Source: JAGVVZ01 sp964373165 (GTDB lineage Archaea > Aenigmatarchaeota > Aenigmatarchaeia > CG10238-14). Taken from it: a DNA stretch of 22,742 nucleotides. The stretch covers positions 1 to 22,742 of the forward strand of contig CAYJTF010000012.1 of assembly GCA_964373165.1 (NCBI GenBank), in the 5' to 3' direction. A program made the translations under genes and the position numbers. This document shows positions 9,033-16,801 of the stretch, one piece after another (positions within the stretch are counted from its first letter, which is position 1; each line of letters begins with the position of its first letter). The notes under the pieces were generated by a model. The model had not been told where the DNA came from. It worked only from the letters and a program-made list of their open reading frames with translations, and made no database searches.

Positions 9033-9141
9033 AAACAAAGGTTAAAGGCATTAGAAAAAGTAAGTTCCAATTAATATTTTCTTTATTTATATTTAAAGTA
9101 TTTTATATTCTATAAAACCTATTTTTCTTTTAATATTTCTC

Positions 9142-9222
9142 ATGGAGATACCTATGTTTCCACTCGATTTCCACTGGAGATTTATGAGAAACAAGTTGTA
9201 CAATCCATATTGGCGAAAATAA
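9142..9222 (+). CDS. Possible 26-residue small protein
   Basis: ATG at 9142 (or 9154) opens a short frame that ends TAA at 9222 and encodes MEIPMFPLDFHWRFMRNKLY followed by NPYWRK. The composition is unusual for random AT-rich DNA: rich in Trp, Phe, Tyr, Pro and Arg. The local GC content is higher than in the flanks, and GGAG lies 6 bases before the second ATG. It is too short to prove by eye. It could be an aromatic-basic small protein or leader peptide upstream of the protease gene, or chance. Confidence 0.3.
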   Translation: MEIPMFPLDFHWRFMRNKLYNPYWRK

Positions 9223-9273
9223 ATTCAGTTCGTAAACATTATTAATTAGAATATATTATTTAATACAGTATAA

Positions 9274-9288
9274 CACCAATATGGTGAT
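9274..9288 (+). promoter_or_regulatory. GGTGAT ribosome site inside a dyad at the protease start
   Basis: GGTGAT (9283-9288) matches the archaeal 16S tail but directly touches ATG 9289, leaving 3 bases before the second ATG (9292), which may be the real start. The site is one arm of CACCA-ATA-TGGTG (9274-9286), a 5-base inverted repeat that could hide the ribosome site or bind a regulator. Confidence 0.45.
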
Positions 9289-11250
9289 ATGATGAACAAA
9301 CTCATAATAACATTTTTAATAACACTTACATTAGTCATCAATATATCATCAGCTGAGACCTACGAAGCGTTTGCGAAAATAGTTGGTGTTGACAGCCAAG
9401 GCAGAGGTATAGTAGGCAATATCACAGTGGAAATACAACCGGGGAAAGGACGTGTGCTTGTCGACACCACACCACTCCAAGGAATTTATACACAAGACTC
9501 GGAAAGATCAGCAGTTAAAGTCGCAAATGATATAACTAATTTTGATTTCTCAAATTATGATGTTATTTACAATATTGTAACGATGTCTGCCAATAGTGTT
9601 GAAGGGCCATCAGCTGGCGGAGTAATGGCTCTGGCAACAATAGCCGCTATTCAGAACAAGGAGTTGAGCCCTTATTTCTCGATGACAGGCACGATCAACG
9701 ATGATCATTCTATTGGAAAGGTTGGTGGCATACTAGCCAAAGTGAAAGCTGCAGCAGATTCAGGAATAACATTGTTTCTGATACCCAAAGGCGAATCAAT
9801 TCAGTATCAATATATCAGACAAACAAAAACTCCCGCTCCTGGTTGGAGAATTGAAACGATAGAACCGGTAGAAGTCAATGTAACCGAGCTAGCTAAAGAG
9901 TGGGGAACAGATGTTCATGAGGTCTCGACTATTGAAGAGTCAATGAAATATGCCTTTGAAATGAAACCGTTGCCCGGGAACATAAGTAGAACAAGGCAAC
10001 TGAATGTTGAGACCATGCCCTCTTTCAACACCCCTGTATCAGAGTACAAGGAATTCTCCCCGCTTGTCAGTGACGAGATGCTGAGAGCTCAGCGCATTTA
10101 CAGAGAAACAAGAAAGAAACTTTCTGAAACAGTTTTACCTGATGACGTTAAGGGAGCGTTAGACGAATTATTAAAAAGATCCGAAACCTACTCAGTCGAT
10201 TCAAATAAAATATTTAATCGCGGTTATACTTATTCCGCCGGGAATAATGCTTTCAAGTCAATCATAACTAGTGAAACAGTTTCAGATCTGGTTGACTATC
10301 AAAATTATCCTGTGGAAACCAGGCAGGACTTTCTACAGAGAAGGTTGAATGAAGCTAGGAACAGAGTTAATCAAACGATCAATGAGTTTATTTACAGCGG
10401 AAGTTCTATATGCGATGCAGAAAAGTTTGAATGGACTGTTGGTTCTAGGCAACGACTGCTATATGCAGAGCAAAGGCTGAATGACATATCATCGCAAACT
10501 GCTTCAAATCCTTTCAGTATTCTTTTCGATATAAACACTGCTGGAGAATGGCTGGAAATTTCAAATAATTTCAAAAGCAAAACTGACAATAGCAAAGAGG
10601 AATGCGAAGCCAAATTCAAAGAACTGGCCGATCAAAAAATAGCAGAGGCCTTGAATGAAATGAACAACGTGCAACAACTTGGGATTAAAGATCTGAACGA
10701 TGCGAAATTCTATATAAATACTGCCAAAAGGGCGTATGAATTGAAGTGGTATGTGAATTCCATTTACGATGCTACAAACGCAAAAACCAGAGCTAATGTT
10801 GTTGCTAGATATGATGGCAAAAGCATGAAGGAGGTTTATAGTGATTTTAACAATACTTTTGTTGAAACTTCCGGGCTATTGAGCACAATATTCTTAGAAA
10901 ATTCCCAGTATACGATGTATACGGCAATAAAAGAGAGTGATGAATTTCTTGCATTAGATGCGTTGACGCTGCTAAGCATCAGCAAAAATATTGAAAATGT
11001 TACGAACACGATTCAACCAATGCTACCCAAGAATGCGTTTAAAATAACCTTACCTTCTGTTGGAGACGTGAAGACGCTTTTGATAATAACCTTTGTTTCT
11101 ACTGGAGTTCTTATAATAGTGTTTGTTCTTTATGCGGTATCCATCAAAAAAGATCTTCAAAGATTGGAAGAGAGATATTTGGAAATTCAAAGAAGAATGA
11201 AAGGAAAAAACTCAAAGAAACTTGTTAGGAAAAACAAAAGGAAAAAATAA
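9289..11250 (+). CDS. Exported, membrane-anchored Lon-fold (S16, COG1750-type) serine protease
   Basis: A 653-residue protein with a signal peptide (MMNKLIITFLITLTLVINIS), a Lon-type proteolytic domain, a long helical middle and one transmembrane segment near the C-terminus (594-619) followed by a basic tail. The Ser-Lys dyad is visible: Ser108 in EGPSAGG and Lys151 in GGILAKVKAA, 43 residues apart as in Lon (Ser679/Lys722 in E. coli). There is no AAA+ ATPase domain, so it should act without ATP, on the outer face of the membrane with the tail inside. This matches the archaeal predicted protease group COG1750. The 200-590 region is charged and helical and probably recognises substrates or oligomerises. 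It is divergent from ftsZ and upstream of RNR1, with no clear operon. The start may be ATG 9289 or 9292. Confidence 0.9.
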   Translation: MMNKLIITFLITLTLVINISSAETYEAFAKIVGVDSQGRGIVGNITVEIQPGKGRVLVDTTPLQGIYTQDSERSAVKVANDITNFDFSNYDVIYNIVTMSANSVEGPSAGGVMALATIAAIQNKELSPYFSMTGTINDDHSIGKVGGILAKVKAAADSGITLFLIPKGESIQYQYIRQTKTPAPGWRIETIEPVEVNVTELAKEWGTDVHEVSTIEESMKYAFEMKPLPGNISRTRQLNVETMPSFNTPVSEYKEFSPLVSDEMLRAQRIYRETRKKLSETVLPDDVKGALDELLKRSETYSVDSNKIFNRGYTYSAGNNAFKSIITSETVSDLVDYQNYPVETRQDFLQRRLNEARNRVNQTINEFIYSGSSICDAEKFEWTVGSRQRLLYAEQRLNDISSQTASNPFSILFDINTAGEWLEISNNFKSKTDNSKEECEAKFKELADQKIAEALNEMNNVQQLGIKDLNDAKFYINTAKRAYELKWYVNSIYDATNAKTRANVVARYDGKSMKEVYSDFNNTFVETSGLLSTIFLENSQYTMYTAIKESDEFLALDALTLLSISKNIENVTNTIQPMLPKNAFKITLPSVGDVKTLLIITFVSTGVLIIVFVLYAVSIKKDLQRLEERYLEIQRRMKGKNSKKLVRKNKRKK

Positions 11251-11278
11251 TAGAACACTTATGACTTTCTTATAACAT

Positions 11279-11293
11279 ATAAAATGAAGAAAT
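11279..11293 (+). promoter_or_regulatory. 15-base element shared upstream of both reductase genes (copy 1)
   Basis: ATAAAATGAAGAAAT ends 92 bases before the RNR1 start. The same 15 bases occur 84 bases before the RNR2 start (17402-17416). It may be a common regulatory site. The embedded ATG opens only a five-codon frame (MKKFF). Confidence 0.4.
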
Positions 11294-11310
11294 TCTTTTA
11301 AATCAAATCT

Positions 11311-11320
11311 CATAAATATA
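11311..11320 (+). promoter_or_regulatory. Candidate TATA box of RNR1
   Basis: CATAAATATA lies 66-75 bases before the RNR1 ATG, which would give a leader of about 40 bases containing a GTGAT ribosome site (11378-11382). Other A/T-rich runs nearby (for example 11360-11370) are possible alternatives. Confidence 0.35.
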
Positions 11321-11385
11321 GAATATTTTAATAGTTGTGAAAATAACGATAGTCGTAAGACTTTATTTTAACTGAATGTGATGAA

Positions 11386-14300
11386 ATGGAAAAGGAAGAG
11401 TATCCGCGATTGGCCTTAACTGATAATGCTATGACACTTCTAAAAATAAGATACCTAAGAAAGAATGAAAATGGAGAGGTTGTTGAAACACCAGAACAGA
11501 TGTTTAGGAGAATTTGCCATGCTGTCGCTTCTGTGGAAAGAAATTACGGTAAATCAGACACTGAAGTAGAAAAAATAGAAGAAGAATTTTTTGATATGTT
11601 AACTCGCTTATATTTCCTACCCAATTCCCCAACCATAATGAATGCGGGTACGGGAATGGGTCAGCTATCCGCTTGCAACGTTCTGCCGTTGGAAGATTCC
11701 ATGGAGAGCATTTTTGATACGATAAAAAATGCCGCTCTTACGCAGAAATCTGGTGGCGGAACAGGCTTCTCATTTTCTAATCTAAGACCTAAAGGTGACG
11801 TGGTTAAATCAACTGGCGGTATAGCAGCTGGTCCTATATTTTTCTTGAATGCTTTTGATTCTGCATTAAAGGGGATAAGACAGGCCCACAGGAGATTTGC
11901 AACAAACATGGGTGTTTTAAGGGTTGACCATCCAGACATTTATGATTTTATAACAGCAAAACAGAGAGAAGGAACTATAGCAACGTTCAACATCTCTGTT
12001 GGCATCACAGACAAATTCATGTATGCTTTAGAAAACGGAGGAGAATTTGAATTTGTGAATCCTAGAACAAAAAAAAATACTGATAAGGTTTCTGCCCTTG
12101 ATATATTCGAAAAAATAGTTGAAAATGCTTGGAAAAATGGAGAACCGGGATTAGTGTTTCTTGATAAAATGAATGCAAGCGAAGCCAATCCTGTCCCGAG
12201 GTTAGGACCTATTGAAACAACTAATCCTTGTATAACTGGCGATTCATTAATTGCAACAAGTAAAGGACTTGTAAGAATGGAGAAACTCGTAGAAAATTGT
12301 ATTGCTCAAATTTATGTTGATAACAGAATGCCTATTAAAATTGCTGATAGACTAGGCAGAATTAATTACATGCAAATAGCAGAAAGCGGTGTTTCATTAA
12401 GTACAACAGAGGCGAGTTGGTATAGTGGAGAAAGGGAAGTGTTCAAACTAACTACAAAATGTGGATATGAAATAACAGTTACAGCTGATCATAAAATTCC
12501 AACAAACGAGGGTTTTTTAGAATTGAAAGATATTATACCCGGAAGACAGGAAATTCTATTACAATCAGACGGTATAAGATTTCGAGATGAAGTTGATTTG
12601 CCTTTTATACCACAAAATGATTTTATTGGAGAAAATGGGAGAAAATATCATCACAACTTTCCTGTTAAATGGAATAAAGGATTGGGACAAATAATTGGAT
12701 GGCTTATTGGTGACGGATGGTTAAGAAGTGGCGATAAAAATTGCGGGGTTGGTTTCACGTTTTCTGATGATGATGTGGAAATAATGAAATACTTGAAACC
12801 TATTATAAACCAAATATACGGTAGAGAAATAAAGGAAGTTAAGAGAAACAACAATGTTTATCATCTATCGTATCACGGTAAATACTTTGTAGGATTTTTC
12901 GAAAAATTAGGAGTGAAAGCAGTTAAAGCAGAAGATAAAATTATCCCAGATTCGATATTTACTGCTAGTCATGATGCTGTAATAGGATTCTTGCAGGGGT
13001 TGTTTAGTGCTGACGGAACTGTAAATTATGATGAATTGAACGGAAATTATTACATTAGGCTGACCTCTAAATCAGAAAAACTTCTAAAACAGGTCCAATT
13101 ACTATTAATTAGTCTTGGAATAAAAACTAGAATTTACCCGAAACATAGAAACAAGAGAGAAGTATTTAATTATAAAACTGCTGATGGAAGGTTTAAAATA
13201 TATGAAAGTGACGGAAAACTCTATGAATTGAACATAAGCAGAGACATGATCAATACTTTTGTAAGAAAAATAGGCTTTCTTTGCAACAAAAACTCAAACA
13301 AATTAGACAAAATGAAGAATAAAAATTTCCTTAAAACAGAGTTCAAGGATGTAGTCATGTCAATAGAACCAATTGGCACAAAAAAGGTATACGACTTAAC
13401 TGAACCATTAACACATTCATTTATTGCAAACGGATTGTTACTACTAAATTGTGGCGAGCAGCCTCTTTATCCTTACGATTCCTGTAATCTTGGTTCGATA
13501 GATGTTTCAAAAATGATCACAAATAAAAATGGAAAAATGGAAATAGACTGGAATAAATTAAAAGATGTAACAAGAAAATCAATTAGATTTTTAGATAACG
13601 TCATTGATGCAAGCCAATTCCCATTAAAAGAAACAGAAAAAACAACGAAAAGCATTAGGAGAATAGGACTTGGTATAATGGGATATGCTGATATGCTGAT
13701 CAAACTTAATATTCCCTATAATTCTGAGGAGTCGTTGCGCATATCTGAACAACTTATGAAATTCATAACAGAAGAGGGCAGAAAAATGTCTGTTGAACTG
13801 GGAGAAGAAAAGGGATCATTTGATGAATTTGAGAATAGCATTTGGAAAGAACGAAAATATAAAACAATGAGAAATTCCACTATAACTACTATAGCGCCTA
13901 CCAGTAATCTCAGCATTATCTCAGGCTGTTCGCATAGCATCGAGCCTTTATTTTCAATAACTTATGTAAGAAATGTCGTCAGTAGCCTGGGCACCAACCT
14001 AATTGAAACCAACCCGTTATTTGAAAGAATTGCTAAAGAAAGAGGTTTTTATTCTGAAAAACTCATGCAGGAAGTTTTGAGTAAAGGATCTATTCACAAT
14101 ATCAAAGAAATTCCCGAAGATGTTAGAAGAGTTTTTACAACCTCTCATGATATAACACCAGAGTGGCATATCAGAGTTCAAGCTGCATTCCAAAAATATA
14201 CTGATAATGCCGTGTCTAAAACTATTAATTTTCCCCACGAAGCAACAATGCAAGATATAGAAACTGCATACAAGCTTGCTTACAAACTTGGCTGTAAAGG

Positions 14301-14463
14301 CATCACGGTTTATAGGGACGGCAGCAGACAATTCCAAATCATCAATACGCCTAATTCTAAAAGCAAAGCGACGAGCAACGAGGAAGTCTTAAATGGAAAT
14401 GGTGTAGATGTTGCAGAAAAACTCGTTGAAAGTACGGGCGGGTGTCCTACTTGCCATTTGTAA
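11386..14463 (+). CDS. nrdJ: Class II (B12-dependent) ribonucleotide reductase RNR1, with one intein
   Basis: Reduces ribonucleotides to deoxyribonucleotides using adenosylcobalamin to make a thiyl radical. The 1,025-residue precursor contains a 407-residue intein (282-688), leaving a 618-residue enzyme without an N-terminal ATP-cone. Seen in the extein: Cys97 in SACNVLPLED (first redox Cys), SGGGTGFSFSNLRPKGD, RQAHRRFATNMG, the split radical motif NP^CGE (Cys282 of the mature protein), SCNLGSI (second redox Cys, precursor 700), TIIAPTSNLSI-type loop (TTIAPTSNLSI), and a C-terminal CPTC (1020-1023) expected to pass on reducing equivalents. The start ATG 11386 follows GTGATG at 11378. The gene abuts a convergent small gene base to base. 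It is a paralogue of RNR2, and the two could differ in allosteric control because only RNR2 has the ATP-cone. Confidence 0.95.
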   Translation: MEKEEYPRLALTDNAMTLLKIRYLRKNENGEVVETPEQMFRRICHAVASVERNYGKSDTEVEKIEEEFFDMLTRLYFLPNSPTIMNAGTGMGQLSACNVLPLEDSMESIFDTIKNAALTQKSGGGTGFSFSNLRPKGDVVKSTGGIAAGPIFFLNAFDSALKGIRQAHRRFATNMGVLRVDHPDIYDFITAKQREGTIATFNISVGITDKFMYALENGGEFEFVNPRTKKNTDKVSALDIFEKIVENAWKNGEPGLVFLDKMNASEANPVPRLGPIETTNPCITGDSLIATSKGLVRMEKLVENCIAQIYVDNRMPIKIADRLGRINYMQIAESGVSLSTTEASWYSGEREVFKLTTKCGYEITVTADHKIPTNEGFLELKDIIPGRQEILLQSDGIRFRDEVDLPFIPQNDFIGENGRKYHHNFPVKWNKGLGQIIGWLIGDGWLRSGDKNCGVGFTFSDDDVEIMKYLKPIINQIYGREIKEVKRNNNVYHLSYHGKYFVGFFEKLGVKAVKAEDKIIPDSIFTASHDAVIGFLQGLFSADGTVNYDELNGNYYIRLTSKSEKLLKQVQLLLISLGIKTRIYPKHRNKREVFNYKTADGRFKIYESDGKLYELNISRDMINTFVRKIGFLCNKNSNKLDKMKNKNFLKTEFKDVVMSIEPIGTKKVYDLTEPLTHSFIANGLLLLNCGEQPLYPYDSCNLGSIDVSKMITNKNGKMEIDWNKLKDVTRKSIRFLDNVIDASQFPLKETEKTTKSIRRIGLGIMGYADMLIKLNIPYNSEESLRISEQLMKFITEEGRKMSVELGEEKGSFDEFENSIWKERKYKTMRNSTITTIAPTSNLSIISGCSHSIEPLFSITYVRNVVSSLGTNLIETNPLFERIAKERGFYSEKLMQEVLSKGSIHNIKEIPEDVRRVFTTSHDITPEWHIRVQAAFQKYTDNAVSKTINFPHEATMQDIETAYKLAYKLGCKGITVYRDGSRQFQIINTPNSKSKATSNEEVLNGNGVDVAEKLVESTGGCPTCHL
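12229..13449 (+). other. Intein in RNR1 at the NP^CGE site, 407 aa, with LAGLIDADG endonuclease
   Basis: It begins CITGDSLIATSKGL (Cys1 nucleophile), has block B TADHK, two LAGLIDADG helices (IIGWLIGDGWL near 12692-12720; FLQGLFSADGTV near 12984-13022) with both catalytic acids present, and ends THSFIANGLLLLN. The +1 residue is the enzyme's own radical Cys, so splicing must be exact for activity. The penultimate residue is Leu, where most inteins have His. Some active inteins lack that His, but C-terminal cleavage may be slow. It shares both ends with the mini-intein at the same site in RNR2. Confidence 0.93.
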
Positions 14464-14817
14464 CTATAAATCTAAAAATCTAAATTTGTAACCATCTAAT
14501 TCAGCAGAATGCAAATAAATTACACCTGTTACTTCAGATCCTATTCCTCCTTCAACCGTTATAGGTGTGTTTGGGGATGAAGCTGTCAATACACACATTG
14601 CGTCCGTCAACCAACCGGTATAAGGGTCTCTCATGATATCTAGGTATGCCATCAAAGCTCTTCCTGTGTCTTTTTCGATTAAAAAAAGTGTGTATCCCAC
14701 ATTCCCAATTAGAGTAATCCCTCTTGCATAGACATTTTCAAGTCTAACAAGTTGACCTGAATAATCTAGCGGTCCACTTCTTATTTCAGCTATTGTTCTA
14801 CCAGTGTAATTACGCAT
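14464..14817 (-). CDS. Small unrecognised protein, possible OB fold, 117 aa
   Basis: MRNYTGRTIAEIRSGPLDYS is followed by alternating beta-like strands (GQLVRLENVYARGITLIG, YTLFLIEKDTGRALMAYLD, PITVEGGIGSEVTGVIYLH). The opening, with an IAEIRSGP-type lead and a GQLVRLENV strand, resembles OB-fold (tRNA_anti-like) domains of nucleic-acid-binding proteins, but the match is by eye only. There is no signal peptide or membrane span, so it should be cytosolic. It is convergent to RNR1, and their stop codons touch (14463/14464). It has no ribosome site, but a TATA box at 14841-14848 centred 27 bases before the ATG implies a leaderless transcript. Confidence 0.75.
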   Translation of the reverse strand: MRNYTGRTIAEIRSGPLDYSGQLVRLENVYARGITLIGNVGYTLFLIEKDTGRALMAYLDIMRDPYTGWLTDAMCVLTASSPNTPITVEGGIGSEVTGVIYLHSAELDGYKFRFLDL

Positions 14818-14840
14818 GAGTAATTAATACTATTCTTTTA

Positions 14841-14848
14841 TTTATAAG
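14841..14848 (-). promoter_or_regulatory. TATA box of the OB-like gene (leaderless)
   Basis: Minus-strand CTTATAAA is centred about 27 bases before the ATG at 14817, the distance expected between an archaeal TATA box and the transcription start. Transcription would start at the ATG itself. Confidence 0.6.
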
Positions 14849-14968
14849 GATTTCTATCAAATAGTACATAAATTTAGATATAAAACATCGGATTTATATG
14901 CTGTCTTTTCTTAGTTCATTACAACACCTTTCTGTTTTTGTGAAACTTCCATGCATAGCAAAACTACG

Positions 14969-14994
14969 ACTACACTATAGTAGTAATTTATATT
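14969..14994 (+). promoter_or_regulatory. Promoter of the deiminase-like gene with an upstream dyad
   Basis: TTTATATT (14987-14994) is centred about 27 bases before ATG 15017, and no ribosome site follows, so a leaderless message is likely. Directly upstream is ACTAC-ACTATA-GTAGT (14969-14984), an inverted repeat with 5-base arms in the place where a regulator could act on TATA/BRE recognition. Confidence 0.5.
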
Positions 14995-15016
14995 CTGCAG
15001 AGTATAATTTCAATTC

Positions 15017-16474
15017 ATGCTAATGCCTTGTAGACATAGAATAATATTAACAAAACTGGATGAAGCGATTAGTGTAAAAGATGATTTTGAGCCATATGAT
15101 GAACATAATGAACCACATGCTGGCTTAGTTATGCAGGCACCCACCATTTTTAGTGAAACACCATCATTTGATGCGGCCTTATCTATAGCCACAGTTGACC
15201 ATGCGATTAGGAGAGGTGTAAAAAAAGTACATTTGATTTTACCTCATATGGGATTATCTAAACTTTTAATTCCGTTTGCTTCGCCAAAAAGCCCACTTGC
15301 AGTTGCAGAAAATGAAGGCAATGTGTTATTTTTAGAATATATCCCATCTGGATTAGTCAGCAGCTACATACGTGATGATTTAATGAGTGGCAGAGATGAT
15401 TTAGGCCGACCGTGTTTTTTTATAGGAGCTAGAAGTGGTAGACACGTGTCTGAACAATCAAACGGGTCACGTTTTTTAGCAATTCGACAACACCACGGAT
15501 ATTTGAATGCTCACTATGTTCCCATGTATTTTGAAGGCGGAAACTTTATCACTACAACCGATTATATTATGACACTATCAGACTCTGTTAGAGAAAACGC
15601 TCGTTTATTAAATGAAACTTTTCCTCAAACAGATCATGATCTGGAATATGCCTTATCTTGGATAGAAGATACTATGAACCAAAAACAGAGAAGAAAGTTA
15701 GTAGTATTAGATGGGAGTGAATGTGAGGAACAAACTGTTTTTCATCTTGATTTATGCATTGGTGCTGTAAGGACGGATGATGGCAGAGAAAAGATGTTAA
15801 TTTCTGATATGAATCTAGCAAAGGAATTATTCGAAGCAAGAGGCTATAAAACACGCGATGACGTACCTGACTTAAGAGACTGGTTAGATGATAATCTCTG
15901 GGAAGATATGAGTATTAGAGAGATGAGAAAGAGGATAATTCATTATCTAAATTTTGCAGCAACAACTGGACTATATAATCCTAAAGAGTTACGAAGACAG
16001 ATGGAAACAGTTTATTTTTTACCACATAGAACGGTTGAATATATAGGAAGTGTGCTTAAATATTATTTTGATCCAGCAAATCTTCAATCAGTGCAGAGTT
16101 ATCTCGCTAGAATTAAAGCATCATTGATAAATTCAGGTTTCGATGAAAAAGATATTATTAGCATCCCTGCTTTATTGCGTGCACAAAGGTATAAACCCAG
16201 TCTTCCAAAAAGAAGTAGACAACTTGTTATTGGACCTGCTACCACTCCTTTACCTATCTACGCTCCTGTTAATGGAGTTGGATATAATTTATCTGGTTTT
16301 GAATACAGTGAGTTTATAACAGGTGGTGGGTTGAAAATTTTGGATGACGAAGTGGCAAGAGTTTTCGAAAGAGAAGGTATTAGATATGAAATTATTCCTG
16401 AAATGTTATCGTATGGGTTTTGTAGTGCGGGAATGAGATGTTTAGCGATACCCATACCCTATACAGGAAATTAA
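15017..16474 (+). CDS. Deiminase-fold (guanidino-group modifying) enzyme, 485 aa
   Basis: A likely hydrolase of the arginine/agmatine/peptidylarginine deiminase superfamily, which attacks guanidino carbons through a Cys thiol. The three expected motifs appear in order: FEGGNF (Glu173-Gly-Gly-Asn176), HLD (His243, Asp245) and a C-terminal nucleophile region ending SAGMRCLAIPI with Cys475 as the best candidate (Cys469 is six residues before). The length exceeds agmatine deiminase (about 350-370) and arginine deiminase (about 410), with an extra segment near 250-360. The substrate cannot be read from sequence. No carbamate kinase or transcarbamylase lies nearby, so an arginine deiminase energy pathway is not supported. 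No signal peptide is seen. About a quarter of the Arg codons are CGN, more than in the neighbours by eye. ATG 15017 is placed at a TATA-defined start; ATG 15023 is an alternative. Confidence 0.75.
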   Translation: MLMPCRHRIILTKLDEAISVKDDFEPYDEHNEPHAGLVMQAPTIFSETPSFDAALSIATVDHAIRRGVKKVHLILPHMGLSKLLIPFASPKSPLAVAENEGNVLFLEYIPSGLVSSYIRDDLMSGRDDLGRPCFFIGARSGRHVSEQSNGSRFLAIRQHHGYLNAHYVPMYFEGGNFITTTDYIMTLSDSVRENARLLNETFPQTDHDLEYALSWIEDTMNQKQRRKLVVLDGSECEEQTVFHLDLCIGAVRTDDGREKMLISDMNLAKELFEARGYKTRDDVPDLRDWLDDNLWEDMSIREMRKRIIHYLNFAATTGLYNPKELRRQMETVYFLPHRTVEYIGSVLKYYFDPANLQSVQSYLARIKASLINSGFDEKDIISIPALLRAQRYKPSLPKRSRQLVIGPATTPLPIYAPVNGVGYNLSGFEYSEFITGGGLKILDDEVARVFEREGIRYEIIPEMLSYGFCSAGMRCLAIPIPYTGN

Positions 16475-16493
16475 ACAACATAATATTGATTGA

Positions 16494-16667
16494 TTATTTC
16501 TTTACTAAAAAGTAAGTTATAACACCAACAACTATTAGACCGAGAACAAATGATACTATCTTAAATGAACCTAGATGGGGCTCGCTCGCAGGTATAACGT
16601 CATCTTCCATATGAGCTGTCGCGATATTCAAAGACAGCAATATCAGTAAAATCAGTACGAATTTCAT
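16494..16667 (-). CDS. Small exported single-span protein, 57 aa
   Basis: MKFVLILLILLSLNIATA is a signal peptide with a likely cut before HMEDD. The short outside segment (HMEDDVIPASEPHLG) is acidic with two His and a Met. It is followed by a transmembrane helix (about residues 35-54) and a KK end. The frame is open upstream to 16781, but the MKF start is preferred because it gives a proper signal peptide and a TATA-like TTTTAAAT run (16689-16701) sits about 27 bases before it. It converges on the deiminase gene with 19 bases between the stops and is divergent from the lipoprotein gene. No family is recognised, and metal binding by the His/Met/Asp segment is speculation. Confidence 0.65.
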   Translation of the reverse strand: MKFVLILLILLSLNIATAHMEDDVIPASEPHLGSFKIVSFVLGLIVVGVITYFLVKK

Positions 16668-16725
16668 GATATAATATCCAATTTTGCATTTAAAATAATT
16701 TCCAGTTATATCATTCTCTGACGAA

Positions 16726-16740
16726 TTTTTATAAATAATA
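16726..16740 (+). promoter_or_regulatory. TATA box of the lipoprotein gene
   Basis: TTTTTATAAATAATA would place the transcript start near 16760. This leaves room for a leader with GGCTGG and a translation start near 16781, which favours the longer lipoprotein N-terminus. Confidence 0.5.
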
Positions 16741-16801
16741 TTTAAAGTGTAAAAAACAATTATAAGTAAGGCTGGTAACAATAAACAAAAAAATATTATT
16801 T

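Larger units (their letters stand above)
8912..9288. other. Divergent intergenic region between ftsZ and the protease
   Basis: 377 AT-rich bases without a large gene. It holds the ftsZ ribosome site, an inverted repeat ACTTGAA/TTCAAGT (9004-9010 and 9026-9032), two copies of GTAAGTTCCAA about 50 bases apart (near 9014 and 9061), a possible 26-codon ORF (9142-9222), a TATA-like run (9250-9265) and a small dyad CACCA-ATA-TGGTG over the protease start (9274-9286). Both neighbouring genes must have their promoters here. Confidence 0.7.

Noticed and set aside
11284..11301. Five-codon ORFs MKKFF and MKKSI upstream of the two reductase genes as leader peptides
   Set aside because: Both come from the shared 15-base element, are very short and lack ribosome sites. 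I keep the element as a possible DNA site rather than calling genes.
15017..16474. Arginine deiminase of the fermentation pathway (arcA)
   Set aside because: No carbamate kinase, ornithine transcarbamylase or antiporter lies nearby, and the length and motif context differ, so a specific name is not justified.
16668..16781. 38-residue N-terminal extension of the 57-aa exported protein (start at 16781)
   Set aside because: It would bury the signal peptide behind another hydrophobic segment and run through the promoter region of the divergent lipoprotein. The MKF start fits better.
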